Origin: Lamellibrachia columna | Lineage: Eukaryota > Annelida > Polychaeta > Sabellida > Siboglinidae | Length of the DNA: 64,000 nt | Assembly: GCA_963662155.1 (NCBI GenBank) | Contig: OY759273.1 | Coordinates: 25,637,956 to 25,701,955 of the forward strand | Direction: 5' to 3' | Part shown: positions 10,804-22,477 of the stretch, piece by piece | How positions within the stretch are numbered: position 1 is the stretch's first letter | Layout: each line of letters opens with the position of its first letter | Notes under the pieces: generated by a model | Databases searched by the model: none | The model's input: the letters and a program-made list of their open reading frames with translations, nothing else | What the model was told of the DNA's origin: nothing | Position numbers and translations under genes: made by a program

Positions 10804-13669
10804 CTACTTATAGCCCGCCCTCCTGAGATATGTGTCAACCTTGTTTTTAAACATATTCACGCTGCTAGCAGTTACACAATCTGTAGACAATTTGTTCCAT
10901 TCATTTATTGTCCTCTGTGAGAACGAGTGCTTCCTGATGTCCAATCTACATTGATCCTTTACTAATTTTACCTCATGTCCTCTAGTTCTGCTATCCTTCT
11001 TGAGTGAGAAAAACATATTTCTATCAATATTTTCATACCCATTCAATATCTTAAAAACTTCAATCTGATCTCCTCTTAACCTCCTTGTCTCTAGAGTTGT
11101 TAAACCACATTCTTTCAGGCGTTCTTCATAACTAAGGTCTCTCAGTTCTGGAATCATTTTAGTTGCTCTCCTTTGTATGCGTTCAAGCATATCTATATCC
11201 TTCTTACGATATGGTCTCCATGCTTGTATACAGTATTCTAAATGAGGTCTAACTTTTGCTTTATAAAGAGGTATAATTAACTTTTTCCCTTGTATGTTAT
11301 GTTTCTTCTAATCAATCCAAGAATTTGATTACCCTATGAAGCTGCAATACCACACTGCTCTGAAACTTTCATATTAGCGCTTATTGTAACTCCTAAGTCC
11401 TTTTCTTTTACAGTAGTACCCAGAACAGTATCTCCCATTTTATAGTTTACATTCAAGTTCCTATGTCCTGTATGTAGGCATTTACATTTCCCAAAATTGA
11501 ACAACATCTGCCATTTCTCAGACCATTTCACTAATCTGTCTAGATCGTTTTGTAAATGTTGTTTATCACCATCAGTATTAACCTTTCTAAACAGTTTTGT
11601 GTCATCCGCAAATTTCAGTACGTTACTTGTTATACTGTCGTCCAAGTCATTGATATAAATTAAGAATAATGTAGGTCCTAATACTGATCCTTGAGGTACC
11701 CCACTCAAAACCGATTTCCAATTTGAAACTTCTCCATCTACTACAACTCGTTGTCAGTCAGCCATTGTTCTATCCAGTCAGTTATGCTATCCCCGATACC
11801 ATGGGCTTTTAATTTAAGTAGTAATCTTTGATGTGGCACTTTGTCAAAAGCTTTCTGAAAATCTAAGTAGATAATATCTACTGGCGATCCCACGTCTATC
11901 CACTTAGTGATTTCTTCCAAAAAACATAACATATTTGTTAAGCATGACCTCGCTTTAAGGAATCCATGTTGAGATGAATTTAATAATTTATGCTTAACGA
12001 GGAATTCCACCATATGATCTTTAATTAACCTTTCTAATAATTTACAAATCACTGACGTTAAACTCACTGGTCTGTAATTCTCTGACTTATTTCTCGAACC
12101 CTTTTTAAATAATGGTATGATGTTTGCTTATTTCCATTCAAACGGAACAACTCCCTCTTTTAATGACAAGTTGAATACTCTTGCAAGTGGTATACTGATT
12201 TGTTCTACTGTTTCCATTAGTAATTTTGGAGGAATCCCATCCACTCCCGGTGATTTGTTATCCTTCATTGCCTTTATTTTCTTAGCTACCAATTCTGGAG
12301 TTACAACTAACGGACCTAAATAGTCAGATTTAGCCCCCTGAAATTTAGCATCAGCAACTGGTAATGAACTAATATCTTCTTTGGTAAACACTGAACTGAA
12401 GTAACCATTTAGGTCTTCCGCCATTAAAAACCCCTGTGATATTATATTTCCAGCACTGTCTTCTAGAGGTCCAACCTTGTCTTGTACGTCTTGTTTACTC
12501 CTGACATATGCATAAAAACTCTTGCTGTCATTTTTTATGTTACATGCTAGTTTTTGCTCATAGCTTCTTTTAGATTGTCTGATTTCAGTTGTAGCTGCAT
12601 TAAGTGCCTCTTTGTATTTTGCATAGTCTTCGTCCTTTCTGGTACGCCTATAAACCCTCCACATAGTTTGTTTTAGCATTATTTTTCTAATAGCCTCTTT
12701 TGACAAGTGTTTCTTTCTACACCGTTTTCCTTGTTTTTGGAAGGGAACAAATTTATCGATGATACTCTCAATTTCATATTTTAGAATATTCCAACATTCA
12801 ATTGCGGTCTTATTCATCAGCATGTTATTCCAATCTAGCTTTGCTAAGTATTTTCTCATATCTTTGTAGTTACCTTTGTGGAAGTTTCTCTTGTACGTTT
12901 TTTTATTTTTACTTTCTGATTTTACATTGATGTCAAAATGTATTTGATTATGGTCACTATTACCCAATGGTTCAAATATTTTTACATTGTCCACTAATTC
13001 TTTTTGTGATGACAAAACTATATCTAATACATTTTCTCCCCTGGTTGGTTCTAGTACGTGCTGAGTAAGAAAGCTATCCTGGATTAAAAATAGAAATTGT
13101 TGGTCCTCAATCCCTGTGCTCTCTAGAGAATTCCATTGTATGTGTCCATGGTTAAAATCTCCCATTATGATACATTCCCCTTTACTAACTTCCTTTATAG
13201 CGTTTTTTATTTTTGTGTTGTCCTCTTCGTTTATGTTTGGACTTCGGTAAACTAATCCAATAGTTAATTTTGAATTTCCTGAAACAATTTTGCACCAAAC
13301 AGCTTCATCGCAATCTGCTTCCCTTTCTAGTTTTATTTCATAAGCCTGAATAGATTCTTTAACATATAAAATAACTCCCCCGCCCCTTCTTCCTATTCGA
13401 TCTTTCCTAAACATTACATATCCTGTCAGTCCTAATTCAGCATCTGTTATATCTATGTTGGCCCATGATTCAGTTATACCAATTATGTGAGGGTCAATAT
13501 CTTCTACCATAATGTTTAATTCGTTTTTCTTATTTACTATGCTCCTTGCATTTAAACATACGCATCTATAACCTTTTTCAGAGATGTTTTTCGGATGATT
13601 TGATATTGGTTTATCTGTGCTAGTGGCCTCTTGTTCTGCTTGAGACACCTCTAGGTAATCCCCCTGCAC
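10804..13669 (-). pseudogene. LINE ORF2: endonuclease-reverse transcriptase with stops and frameshifts
   Basis: The first 513 codons (13669-12128) hold an APE-type endonuclease with LNARS, GITESW, YRSP, MGDFNH, LDIVLS and NSDHN, then the start of the RT domain. An in-frame TAA at 12125-12127 interrupts VPFEWK. The same frame continues as RT block LDFQKAFDKVPHQR to about 11741. A frameshift there moves to the frame holding SGVPQGS and the catalytic KFADDTK. That frame ends in a TAG at about 11331, and a further one-base shift near 11285 precedes the C-terminal part (11190-10804). Two stops and two frameshifts make it inactive. The codon at 13669 is GTG, so the original start is uncertain. Confidence 0.85.
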
Positions 13670-13671
13670 TT

Positions 13672-14905
13672 CTAGTTTAAAGAATGTTTACTTCCAAAAA
13701 TATTTGTCATTGTACCCAAGTCACTATCTACTGCTGCTGAAAGTTTGTCCGCGAATACTGCCGCCCCCTTTCCACTTAAATGAAGCCCATCCTTCATGTA
13801 CATATCAGCCCTCCCAACAAAACTTCCCCATAAATCCACAAATCCAACTTCCTCTTCCCTACATAACTTCTGGACTAACATGTTAATTGCCATCCCCCGA
13901 CAATTTCGATATTTGTGACCCCTCCTGCCCATTACAGGTAAAATCCCTGACAGTATTACCTGCTCAACCCGCGTCTGTTTTAGTGTTCTGACCAACTGCC
14001 TATATTTCCTAACTATGGCAGTTGTACCCTCCCTCTCTACGTTATTTGTCCCTACGTGTACTAAAACAGATCCACCCTTACCCGAGCCTACGATGTTTTT
14101 TACCCTCTCAGTTATCGCCTCTATTTTGGCTCCAGGCAAGCAGACCACCACATCATCTCCCTTGTTTAAGACTCTGTCGGTCTTCCTAACTATCGAATCC
14201 CCCACAAACACCCTCGCTCTCTTCCTCACCCCCTCTATCACTGCTGCAGAATAACTCTTCCGTTCGATCCCCTCCATCACATTCTGTCCTGACCCCTTCC
14301 CTCCTGTCTCCCCCACTTCCCACTCCTTTGCTCTTGTCTCTCCCACTTCCCTCTCCTTCACTCCGGTTGTTTTCCCTCCCGTCTCCCCCACTCCCTTCTC
14401 CTTCCCTCCTGTCTCCCCCACTCCCTTCTCATTCCCTCCTGTCTCCCCTACTCCCCTCTCCTTCGCTCCGGTTGTCTTCCCTCCCGTTCCTTTCCTTCCC
14501 GTCTCCTTACGTCCTGTCTCCCTACGACCTGTCACCTTCCCTCCTCTCAGCTTCCTCCCAGGCTGCGGTGAGCTCTCCCTAGCATATCTTGTGTCTTTCC
14601 CCACTTTATCATCTACTGTTCCCCCACCGGAACTACTGACACAACCCCCCTGTTCCCTTCCCACCATTGCCACAACGAGCAGCCTCAGCTCTTCCAACTC
14701 CACCTCTAGTTCCTTCATCTTCGTACATCCCCTACACTCAAAACTAAAACTATCTGCCTGGACCTCAGCCCAGGACTTCTCGCACCCAGACTTGACGAAG
14801 TCCACCCAGTTACTGCAACTGCCACAAATTAAGTGCCTTATGGCCTTTAACTGCCGTTTGTTTGTCAGAGATGTGTTGTTCCGATGGGATAGATGTGTTG
14901 GCTGA
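13672..14905 (-). CDS. LINE ORF1: zinc-finger-like, coiled coil and SGNH hydrolase
   Basis: The open frame runs without a stop from about 14905; the codon at 14805 is GTG and no ATG is seen upstream. The N-terminus carries a cysteine pattern (ICGSCSNW, SGCEKSW, FECRGC) like the PHD-type finger of CR1/L2 ORF1 proteins, followed by a charged helix rich in E and L. A low-complexity middle repeats GETGGK and KGVGETGG. The C-terminal half has the SGNH/GDSL hydrolase blocks: VGDSIV with the nucleophile serine, a PGAKIE glycine block, HVGTNN with the asparagine, and KDGLHLS with the Asp-His pair. ORF1 esterase domains are known in this family. The frame is intact while ORF2 is not. Confidence 0.85.
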
Positions 14906-14960
14906 GTTGTTATGAATAGTAAATAATATAAGGCCTACGTAATTTATACAAATAAAGCAT

Positions 14961-15540
14961 TTACCCAACTTACGCTACACTGTGGCTCAACTTACCCCAA
15001 ACCAAATGTTAGTTGAGCCAGCTTGCCAACCCTATTTGAATCAGCTATATAGAATTATCTATGCATATTAGATATATTATCTTCGTATAAAATGATATGC
15101 CAATAATCATAGTTTATGTAAACACATTTTTGATTAATGAATATGATATATATAAAAGAAAAATGGCTCCACTAACACTTCTTTTCCCTACCACTCCCGT
15201 GCCAGAACCTGTGTGCTGCAGTGGTGGAGAAATGAAACGTGAAGACGTGTTTTTATATATCAATTGGATTGCGCCGGCAGTTTTTTTTGTCAGAAAAAAC
15301 GAGCATTTCCATCCCGTTTATGCATTATCATTTTAATATGTATACGCTATTTTTATGCATGAATAGATCTGGCATGCTTTCGATTCAATTTTGGCAATTT
15401 AAAAAATTTAACCTATGTTGGCTCTCTCGGCATGTTATGTACACTGGCATACATACAGACAAAATACAGTCTAATGGCCCCATGGGTCCATTTGACTGCA
15501 ACTTGCCAGTCTCAAATGTTTACTTTAGACAGTGACAACT
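14961..15540. other. LINE flank, no recognised gene
   Basis: The stretch includes the inverted GGCTCAACTTACCCC motif and a direct TTAGTTGAGCCAGC. Its last 65 bases, from CTAATGGCCCCATGGG to AAATGTTTACTTTAG, resemble 25515-25572, so it contains part of a dispersed repeat. Frames of 79 and 98 codons are not recognised. Confidence 0.45.
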
Positions 15541-15745
15541 TCTAGTCCTATCTCCTGCTTCTGTCATTTACAAAATCGTAATTACTACCACGGATTGAGA
15601 TGCGACATACAAAGCAAAGCGTTCGGCAAGCGTCGGGTGTTTACGGTGCTTGACGTAGCAACGAGGTTCTCAGGTTGAACAGATCACACCACCATAGTGT
15701 AAACACAGCTGATTGTGTTGACATGTGCGTCTAATTACGCAGAAC

Positions 15746-15825
15746 ATGAGTGAAGACGGTGGATGTTCAAACCAAGGATCAGAGTCAAACAGTGTGCATG
15801 ATATTCCTTTAAATGATAGCTTAAG
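15746..15825 (+). CDS. Possible short first coding exon
   Basis: An ATG in the context GAACATGAG opens MSEDGGCSNQGSESNS and runs about 27 codons to AAG/GTACG, a plausible donor. Without splicing the frame ends at TAG a few codons later. The polar, acidic N-terminus looks protein-like, but no partner exon is seen and it could be chance or transposon sequence. Confidence 0.22.
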
Positions 15826-16204
15826 GTACGCCCTATAGAATCGCTTCGTTCGCGTTAAGTGTGCTGACTGGACAGGGCCGCGAATGTTTTATTCCCCAAC
15901 AGTAAGGGTGACTATCAGGGACACTTTAACTGTACAAATGTTGCAATACTATTGCGATAGTTTCATGACAATCGCGATAGCATTGCGTTAATATCAGGGC
16001 CCTCACAATCGAGAAGCCATCATGAAGCACCCATTCACCACACCCCTCGCCTCAATTGTAAAAAAAACCATAAAGAGTAGGAAACTTATTATATATTGAA
16101 TACATACAGAATGCATCACTACAAGAAACAAGGCGTGCTGGTACAAACTCTATACACGAGAACAAAAGCGTGGATAATTGCATATATCTTATATTTATAT
16201 CTTA
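15826..16204. other. No gene seen
   Basis: The stretch contains short GCGATAG repeats around 15950-15985, resembling those at 63630-63675. Nothing else is recognised. Confidence 0.4.
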
Positions 16205-16334
16205 TATTTATCTAACAAACGCATTTTCGTGAGTTGTTTTGTACGTGATGACGTAAACAATACTTTCTTCGTAATGTAACATGCGCAGTAGAGAAAGTTG
16301 ACCGACAATATGCTTCAAACATCTACATTTTGTT

Positions 16335-16340
16335 TTTATT
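16335..16340 (-). promoter_or_regulatory. AATAAA polyadenylation signal of lectin A
   Basis: The minus strand carries AATAAA about 240 bases after the ancestral stop, at the position matching lectin B. Confidence 0.5.
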
Positions 16341-16578
16341 GCACAGAAAGCATGGACGCAGGTGAATCCGGCGTATGGCGCCCACCGAGAGTAAATAATT
16401 AGTTCGGTCCGTGTCACGAACGTTCAATATCGTATTTCATATTTCACCTTAATATCGCAAGTCACGTTTTGAACGCGTGCGTCATGAAATGCAATATCAC
16501 AGCCCAACGCTGTTTCACAGTATTCGTTCCACATTGTCTTGTAAACTAACTAAGAGTAGAATTGAAAACTGTTTCGCA

Positions 16579-16818
16579 TTAACGAATTTCACAAAGTGAG
16601 CAGCGTCTAAGTGCAACTGAATCGTCGTTCCAAAAATAAACCTACAGACGGACGGTCCCACATGGTGCTTGCATCTTCAACTCCATCGTTATTGTCCGGC
16701 TGTCCTGGCATCCAGTATGTGTAACTGAATGGCCTTCCCGTCGCCACCCACTTCCATACGCCTCTAGAGTCCCTTCTTCCCGAAGTAAACATGTGGGGAC
16801 AGTTGTGTGGTCGTAAAT
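16579..16818 (-). pseudogene. Lectin A coding exon 3, frameshifted before WND
   Basis: The exon follows TTTCTAG at 16819 and encodes FTSGRRDSRG, VWKWVATGRP, YTYWMPGQPD with the galactose-type QPD motif, and VEDASTMW. A single extra T relative to lectin B (run of Ts near 16633) shifts the frame, so the reading becomes GLFLERRFSCT and stops at 16607 before the WND motif and the last two cysteines. The ancestral stop position is 16579-16581. The lesion removes the calcium-coordinating WND and the final disulfide. A sequencing or assembly error is possible, because it lies in a homopolymer. Confidence 0.82.
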
Positions 16819-16885
16819 CTAGAAAGAAAAGCACATGTATACATCGAGTGGCAGATCAGACTAAACAACCTACTCACGTAGACTG

Positions 16886-17987
16886 CTGCTCGTTCTATTG
16901 TGATTTTTCCAGTGATGTTTTATTGATTAAAATCATGAAAAGTCACAGAATATATAAAATATATGTAAATAAACGTTGCAAATCGAAAGGATCCCAGTGT
17001 TTTTAGTACATATCATTTTATTATATTATAAAACATACTATAAACAGATTTGTCGTGAAATGTTAGTGGTAACATTTGTTCAGCAGTCAAAACATAGTGA
17101 AGCGTTAGTCTCACGTACACATAGTAACTAAAACCTACTTTTGTATTGATACATTTCCAAGGTTGTGTTAACGGTTTGTCGTGAAATGTTAGTGGTAACA
17201 TTTGTTCAGCAGTCAAAACATAGTGAAACGTTAGTCTCACGTACACATAGTAACTAAAACCTACTTTTGTATTGATACATTTCCAAGGTTGTGTTAACGG
17301 TTCCAGTGTTTCAAAAGAACGTAAATAAATCAGTATAATTGCATACTATAGGTTATCATTTCTCTCTCTATCTCCTATTTCTGACTGCATACTATAGGTT
17401 ATCATTTCTCTCTCTATCTCCTATTTCTGACTGCTGCTGCTCGTTCTATTGTGATTTTTCCAGTGATGTTTTATTGATTAAAATCATGAAAAGTCACAGA
17501 ATATATAAAATATATGTAAATAAACGTTGCAAATCGAAAGGATCCCAGTGTTTTTAGTACATATCATTTTATTATATTATAAAACATACTATAAACAGAT
17601 TTGTCGTGAAATGTTAGTGGTAACATTTGTTCAGCAGTCAAAACATAGTGAAGCGTTAGTCTCACGTACACATAGTAACTAAAACCTACTTTTGTATTGA
17701 TACATTTCCAAGGTTGTGTTAACGGTTTGTCGTGAAATGTTAGTGGTAACATTTGTTCAGCAGTCAAAACATAGTGAAGCGTTAGTCTCACGTACACATA
17801 GTAACTAAAACCTACTTTTGTATTGATACATTTCCAAGGTTGTGTTAACGGTTCCAGTGTTTCAAAAGAACGTAAATAAATCAGTATAATTGCATACTAT
17901 AGGTTATCATTTCTCTCTCTATCTCCTATTTCTGTCTCTCGGTCTCTCTGTGCGTATGTCTGCTGTATGTCTATATCTGCCTATATC
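16886..17987. repeat. Nested tandem duplications in lectin A intron 2
   Basis: A 551-bp unit (16886-17436) is repeated at 17437-17987. Inside each unit a 126-bp segment beginning TTTGTCGTGAAATG is doubled (17049-17174 and 17175-17300 in the first). A 46-bp segment containing GCATACTATAGG is doubled at the junction (17342-17433). Lectin B has a single copy of each. The 72-77 codon frames here are repeat products. Confidence 0.85.
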
Positions 17988-18497
17988 TAGTGAATTCCCC
18001 ATTTGTGCCTTCATACATGCTAGCTATCGCTGTTACAAGTTGATCAGGTATACTGTAGGCCATATATATATATTTCATATTTTGCCTAAACAAAAAACGC
18101 TGTTTACATATTGAAAAAGCATCTTAGTTAGGTCCTTGATATCAACCCCTTTAGGCAGAATCCACGGTGCTATCTAAATTTGTAACCGGTGTAGCTAATA
18201 TCAGCAAGTTGGCACAGTGCCCATATTTTTTGCGAACAACATTCGTATTTCGGTTACACAGTTAGATATTAGATTATATATTACCACTTTATAATTTAAT
18301 TGATTTATCAAAGTTACTGTTCTCCCAACATTCGAAAATGTATGTGATTTGTCGACGAAATACTTCGTTATCGAAATGGCGGTAAGCTTTTCCCTTCCCC
18401 ACCACTGTTATTTTCCCATGCCTTTGTGTGCCTGGGAATAAACAATACTTTTGGACAACGTATAATTAGATAGTGTGACGTCTCTTAGGTACCTCAC

Positions 18498-18668
18498 CTC
18501 GTATCATTTTAAGCAAGAACTCGTTTTCTTCTTGGGTTTCAATCGACATGAGGTCCGCCCCATCGCCAAGTGTCTGGCAATTAGCCCTGCTCTCCGACCA
18601 CGTCATATATTGATGGACCAGTTTGTAGCACGTGATGTTACCGTCAACGGACCATTTACACCGGGTAT
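18498..18668 (-). CDS. Lectin A coding exon 2 (first half of C-type lectin domain)
   Basis: The exon is 171 bases, bounded by TTGCAG and GTGAGG, with phase 1 at both ends. It encodes DTRCKWSVDG, NITCYK, MTWSESRANC and DLMSIETQEENEFLLKMIR. It differs from lectin B by only a few residues (Q for R, T for K, M for V). An NIT N-glycosylation sequon is present. The exon is intact although exon 3 is shifted. Confidence 0.88.
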
Positions 18669-18911
18669 CTGCAACAAAGCGTAGCATTTATATAGCGAGC
18701 TAGCAGGCAGCACGCATATTTTCTGAAAACAGCATCAGCTCAAAAGATAGTGTGCGTGCGTGCGTGCGTGTGTGCGTGCGTGCGTTTTGAAAATAACGAA
18801 TCATGCTTAAAAGCCATTCCAAACTCAGCATCCAAAGAGGTATTAAGCTAAGCCTGTGAAATATCCATCACGTAGTGGTGAAACGGAACTATTATAAGAA
18901 TGATATACACA

Positions 18912-19115
<204 letters not shown>

Positions 19116-19239
19116 CCAATATTAACAGAACAATTATTGAAGATATTGGCAATGATGTTTTATGTGGTTTTTTTACTAAACATACACTTGACGCACGCGC
19201 GCACGCACGCCCCTACGCGTTGTCAGACACACACCATAC

Positions 19240-19492
19240 CTTTGTCTTTTTCTTTCACCCATTGTTCGATCGACCTCTTCCATTTATCGAATGACTCCAG
19301 ATGACTCTCTATTGATTGCAGCCGACTGTTCATTGTCTGAAGTGTATGGAACGTTTGCTCCATGAGCGCCTCCTGGCGGCCATCATTGGTGTCACGGTTG
19401 CACCGGTCTGTGGTCGGTTGTCCGCGCACACAACCGAAGTCAGACGAGAGATACAACAGCAGACCAACCAAATAGACACTCTTCGTTGTCAT
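19240..19492 (-). CDS. Lectin A coding exon 1 (signal peptide and coiled coil)
   Basis: The start ATG lies at 19492-19490, shortly after an intron-like tract ending TATTCAG. The signal peptide reads MTTKSVYLVGLLLYLSSD, followed by a hydrophilic segment CNRDTNDGRQEALMEQ and a helix FHTLQTMNSRLQSIESHLES that should form a coiled coil. The exon ends in phase 1 at AAAG/GTATGG. It has one ATG where B and C have two. Together with exon 2 it would make a secreted lectin but for the exon 3 frameshift. Confidence 0.85.
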
Positions 19493-19540
19493 AATATCTT
19501 AAACTGAATAGTTAAAAAAAATGAGAAGACTTGATAAACT

Positions 19541-19578
19541 ATTGTCCGAGATCAGACGGCATAAATGGCACGTATGTA

Positions 19579-19625
<47 letters not shown>

Positions 19626-20171
19626 CCGCACGAAATTGATATGATTGAAAGTCCGCATAATTAGCAAGTAAAATATAACATAAAATCACTCTTACTATTA
19701 GACATAGTCAAACGCCCCATTAGTGGCGTAGTTCCGTCGTATCCAAAACTAACTCATATATTTCGCATTATTAGCGACGCGATCCGGTATCGGAACTGAT
19801 AACTTAAAATGTAACACTGACACGCACTAACCGTTTTACATGTGTATTCCGTGACATACCAACTGCACACTGATGTCAAGAAATATCGAAATGTGCTCCA
19901 AATAATTGATTATTCGGAAATTTTTCGTTTAGTAGTGGGTCATATTGTCGGAAACTAACGTCACGTGATGTTACGGTTCATTTACCATTGTTGTGCTGAC
20001 AGTATGTAGGATTTGTAATTTACGTTTATGTCTAATAATTTACGTTATATCAGTAATGCTGAGCGACACGCTATATTGGGGGTAAAACTATGATGGTCCT
20101 TGATACGCTCAGTGTTGAGTCTTCCAACAGTTCATGCTTTTCTTCTGAGCTAATAAGTTTTGAATAAAATG
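19541..20171 (-). promoter_or_regulatory. Upstream region of lectin A, conserved with B
   Basis: The conserved ATCAGACGGCATAAAT lies next to an (ACGC)n array at 19565-19633. Farther upstream the sequence matches 34000-34552, including AGCGACACGCTATATTGG and TTGATACGCTCAGTG. Since coding exon 1 seems to start after an acceptor, the true promoter and a non-coding first exon probably lie in this conserved stretch. Confidence 0.45.
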
Positions 20172-21279
20172 TATCCCCATTCCTACCTCGGTGTGTGTGT
20201 GGTAGGGGAGTATCCCCTTCCTACCTCGTGGTGTGAGTGGGAGGGGAGTATCCCCATTCCTACCATTCCTACCTCGGGGTGTGTGTGGTAGGGGAGTATC
20301 CCCCTTCCTACCCATTTGACGTTTTATTTTTTTTTAAATCGTGTAATTTGGGACACCAATAATCTGGTTTTAATCGAGTTAGTGCCTAATGTAATCAACT
20401 GAAAATTCAGGCATACGACATCGTACGCGTACAGTAAGGATTTTTGGGAGGAATACGGCCTTTGGCCATGTCCCGTTTTAATACGGATTTGCTGAAAATG
20501 TAAAAATCGTGACAAAGTAGTCCTATGTATTTTCTTGTATTCGTCACGTAAGTATAACTTTAAATGTCAAATTTACAGTAGACGAAGTAAACTGCTTTTG
20601 AGTCTATAGTTTCGGCAAAACGCAGTGGATTTTGTTTCATTTACACCTGTAGGTAGCCCTATTCTAAACGAGTATACTACAATTGACTAAACCAGCACAT
20701 AATCGTCTTAACTCTGTATCAGCATTATTGCAAACTAGAGGCAATGTAGTGTAGTAATAGTAAACATATATATTTATTCGTACGACAATGTGTACAGTTC
20801 AATTACAATTGAAGTATCTTTGCACACAAAGAGACTAACACGTCTTTGACTAAAAAAGTGCTACATGCATTTTCTGTATTATTCAGCACATCCAAGGAAA
20901 CTGTGTTTAATTGTTTCTCATCCAGCCCCTTCTGATAATGGTTCTGAACAATACAATAAAAGTAGCTAGGTTTCATATTATAGAAAGTCGTGGTATCCAG
21001 TTTGAACTGAGACAAAGTGTAATTGAAACTTTTAGACATATATGAACCAATACCCCGAAGGGCTAGATTACACACTCAATAGGGTCTATCTAAACTGTTG
21101 TTGCATTTTAAACTACTCTGTATAAAGCGCACCATTCGATTCATGATCTGAATTTGATTTGGGAGACATTCTGCTAAAAAGTTGTAGTTGTACCATATAA
21201 CAACAGTGAGTACAAACTGGTAGATGAACACGTTTCCTTAGACCTTTGCGCCATATAAATTAAAATGCATCATAAAAAC
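20172..21279. repeat. G-rich satellite plus dispersed repeat, copy 2
   Basis: GGGAGGGGAGTATCC units at 20172-20310 are followed by 20311-21279, which matches 853-1820. The unit begins exactly where similarity between the lectin A and B blocks ends, so it was either inserted there or joined there in a rearrangement. Confidence 0.8.
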
Positions 21280-22275
<996 letters not shown>

Positions 22276-22276
22276 A

Positions 22277-22370
<94 letters not shown>
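22276..22370. repeat. (AT)n microsatellite
   Basis: About 95 bases of AT repeat directly abut the 36-bp palindrome arm. Confidence 0.95.
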
Positions 22371-22373
<3 letters not shown>

Positions 22374-22477
22374 CCTAGATTCGATTTCTTTGTCCGTGAT
22401 GGCGCGTGATGGCGCGGGCAAAACTCAATTGAGCCCCGCCTCGCGCCATCACGGACAAAGAAATCGAATCTAGGTCA
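22371..22477. repeat. Perfect 36-bp inverted repeat with 35-base loop
   Basis: Arm 22371-22406 begins TGACCTAGATTCGATTTC, and 22442-22477 is its exact reverse complement. The loop begins TGATGGCGCGGG. Such a perfect hairpin is typical of a recently arisen fold-back or transposon end. No coding function. Confidence 0.92.

Larger units (their letters stand above)
10702..14960 (-). mobile_element. CR1/L2-type LINE, nearly full length, inactive
   Basis: The element reads on the minus strand: ORF1 (about 14900-13672), ORF2 (about 13669-10804), a short 3' UTR containing GCCATCTGG and GATGGCAA, and a 3' terminal tandem of AAATCTTGTT. The 3' tandem is typical of CR1/L2 elements, which usually have no poly(A) tail. 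The 5' end is not defined, because the ORF1 frame stays open upstream without an ATG, so a small 5' truncation is likely. No target-site duplication is evident. Confidence 0.88.

Noticed and set aside
14328..14582. Serine- and proline-rich plus-strand frame
   Set aside because: It is the antisense of the GETGGK repeat of LINE ORF1.
17013..17797. Two matching 77-codon minus-strand frames
   Set aside because: They arise from the 126-bp tandem repeat in lectin A intron 2; lectin B has no equivalent frame.
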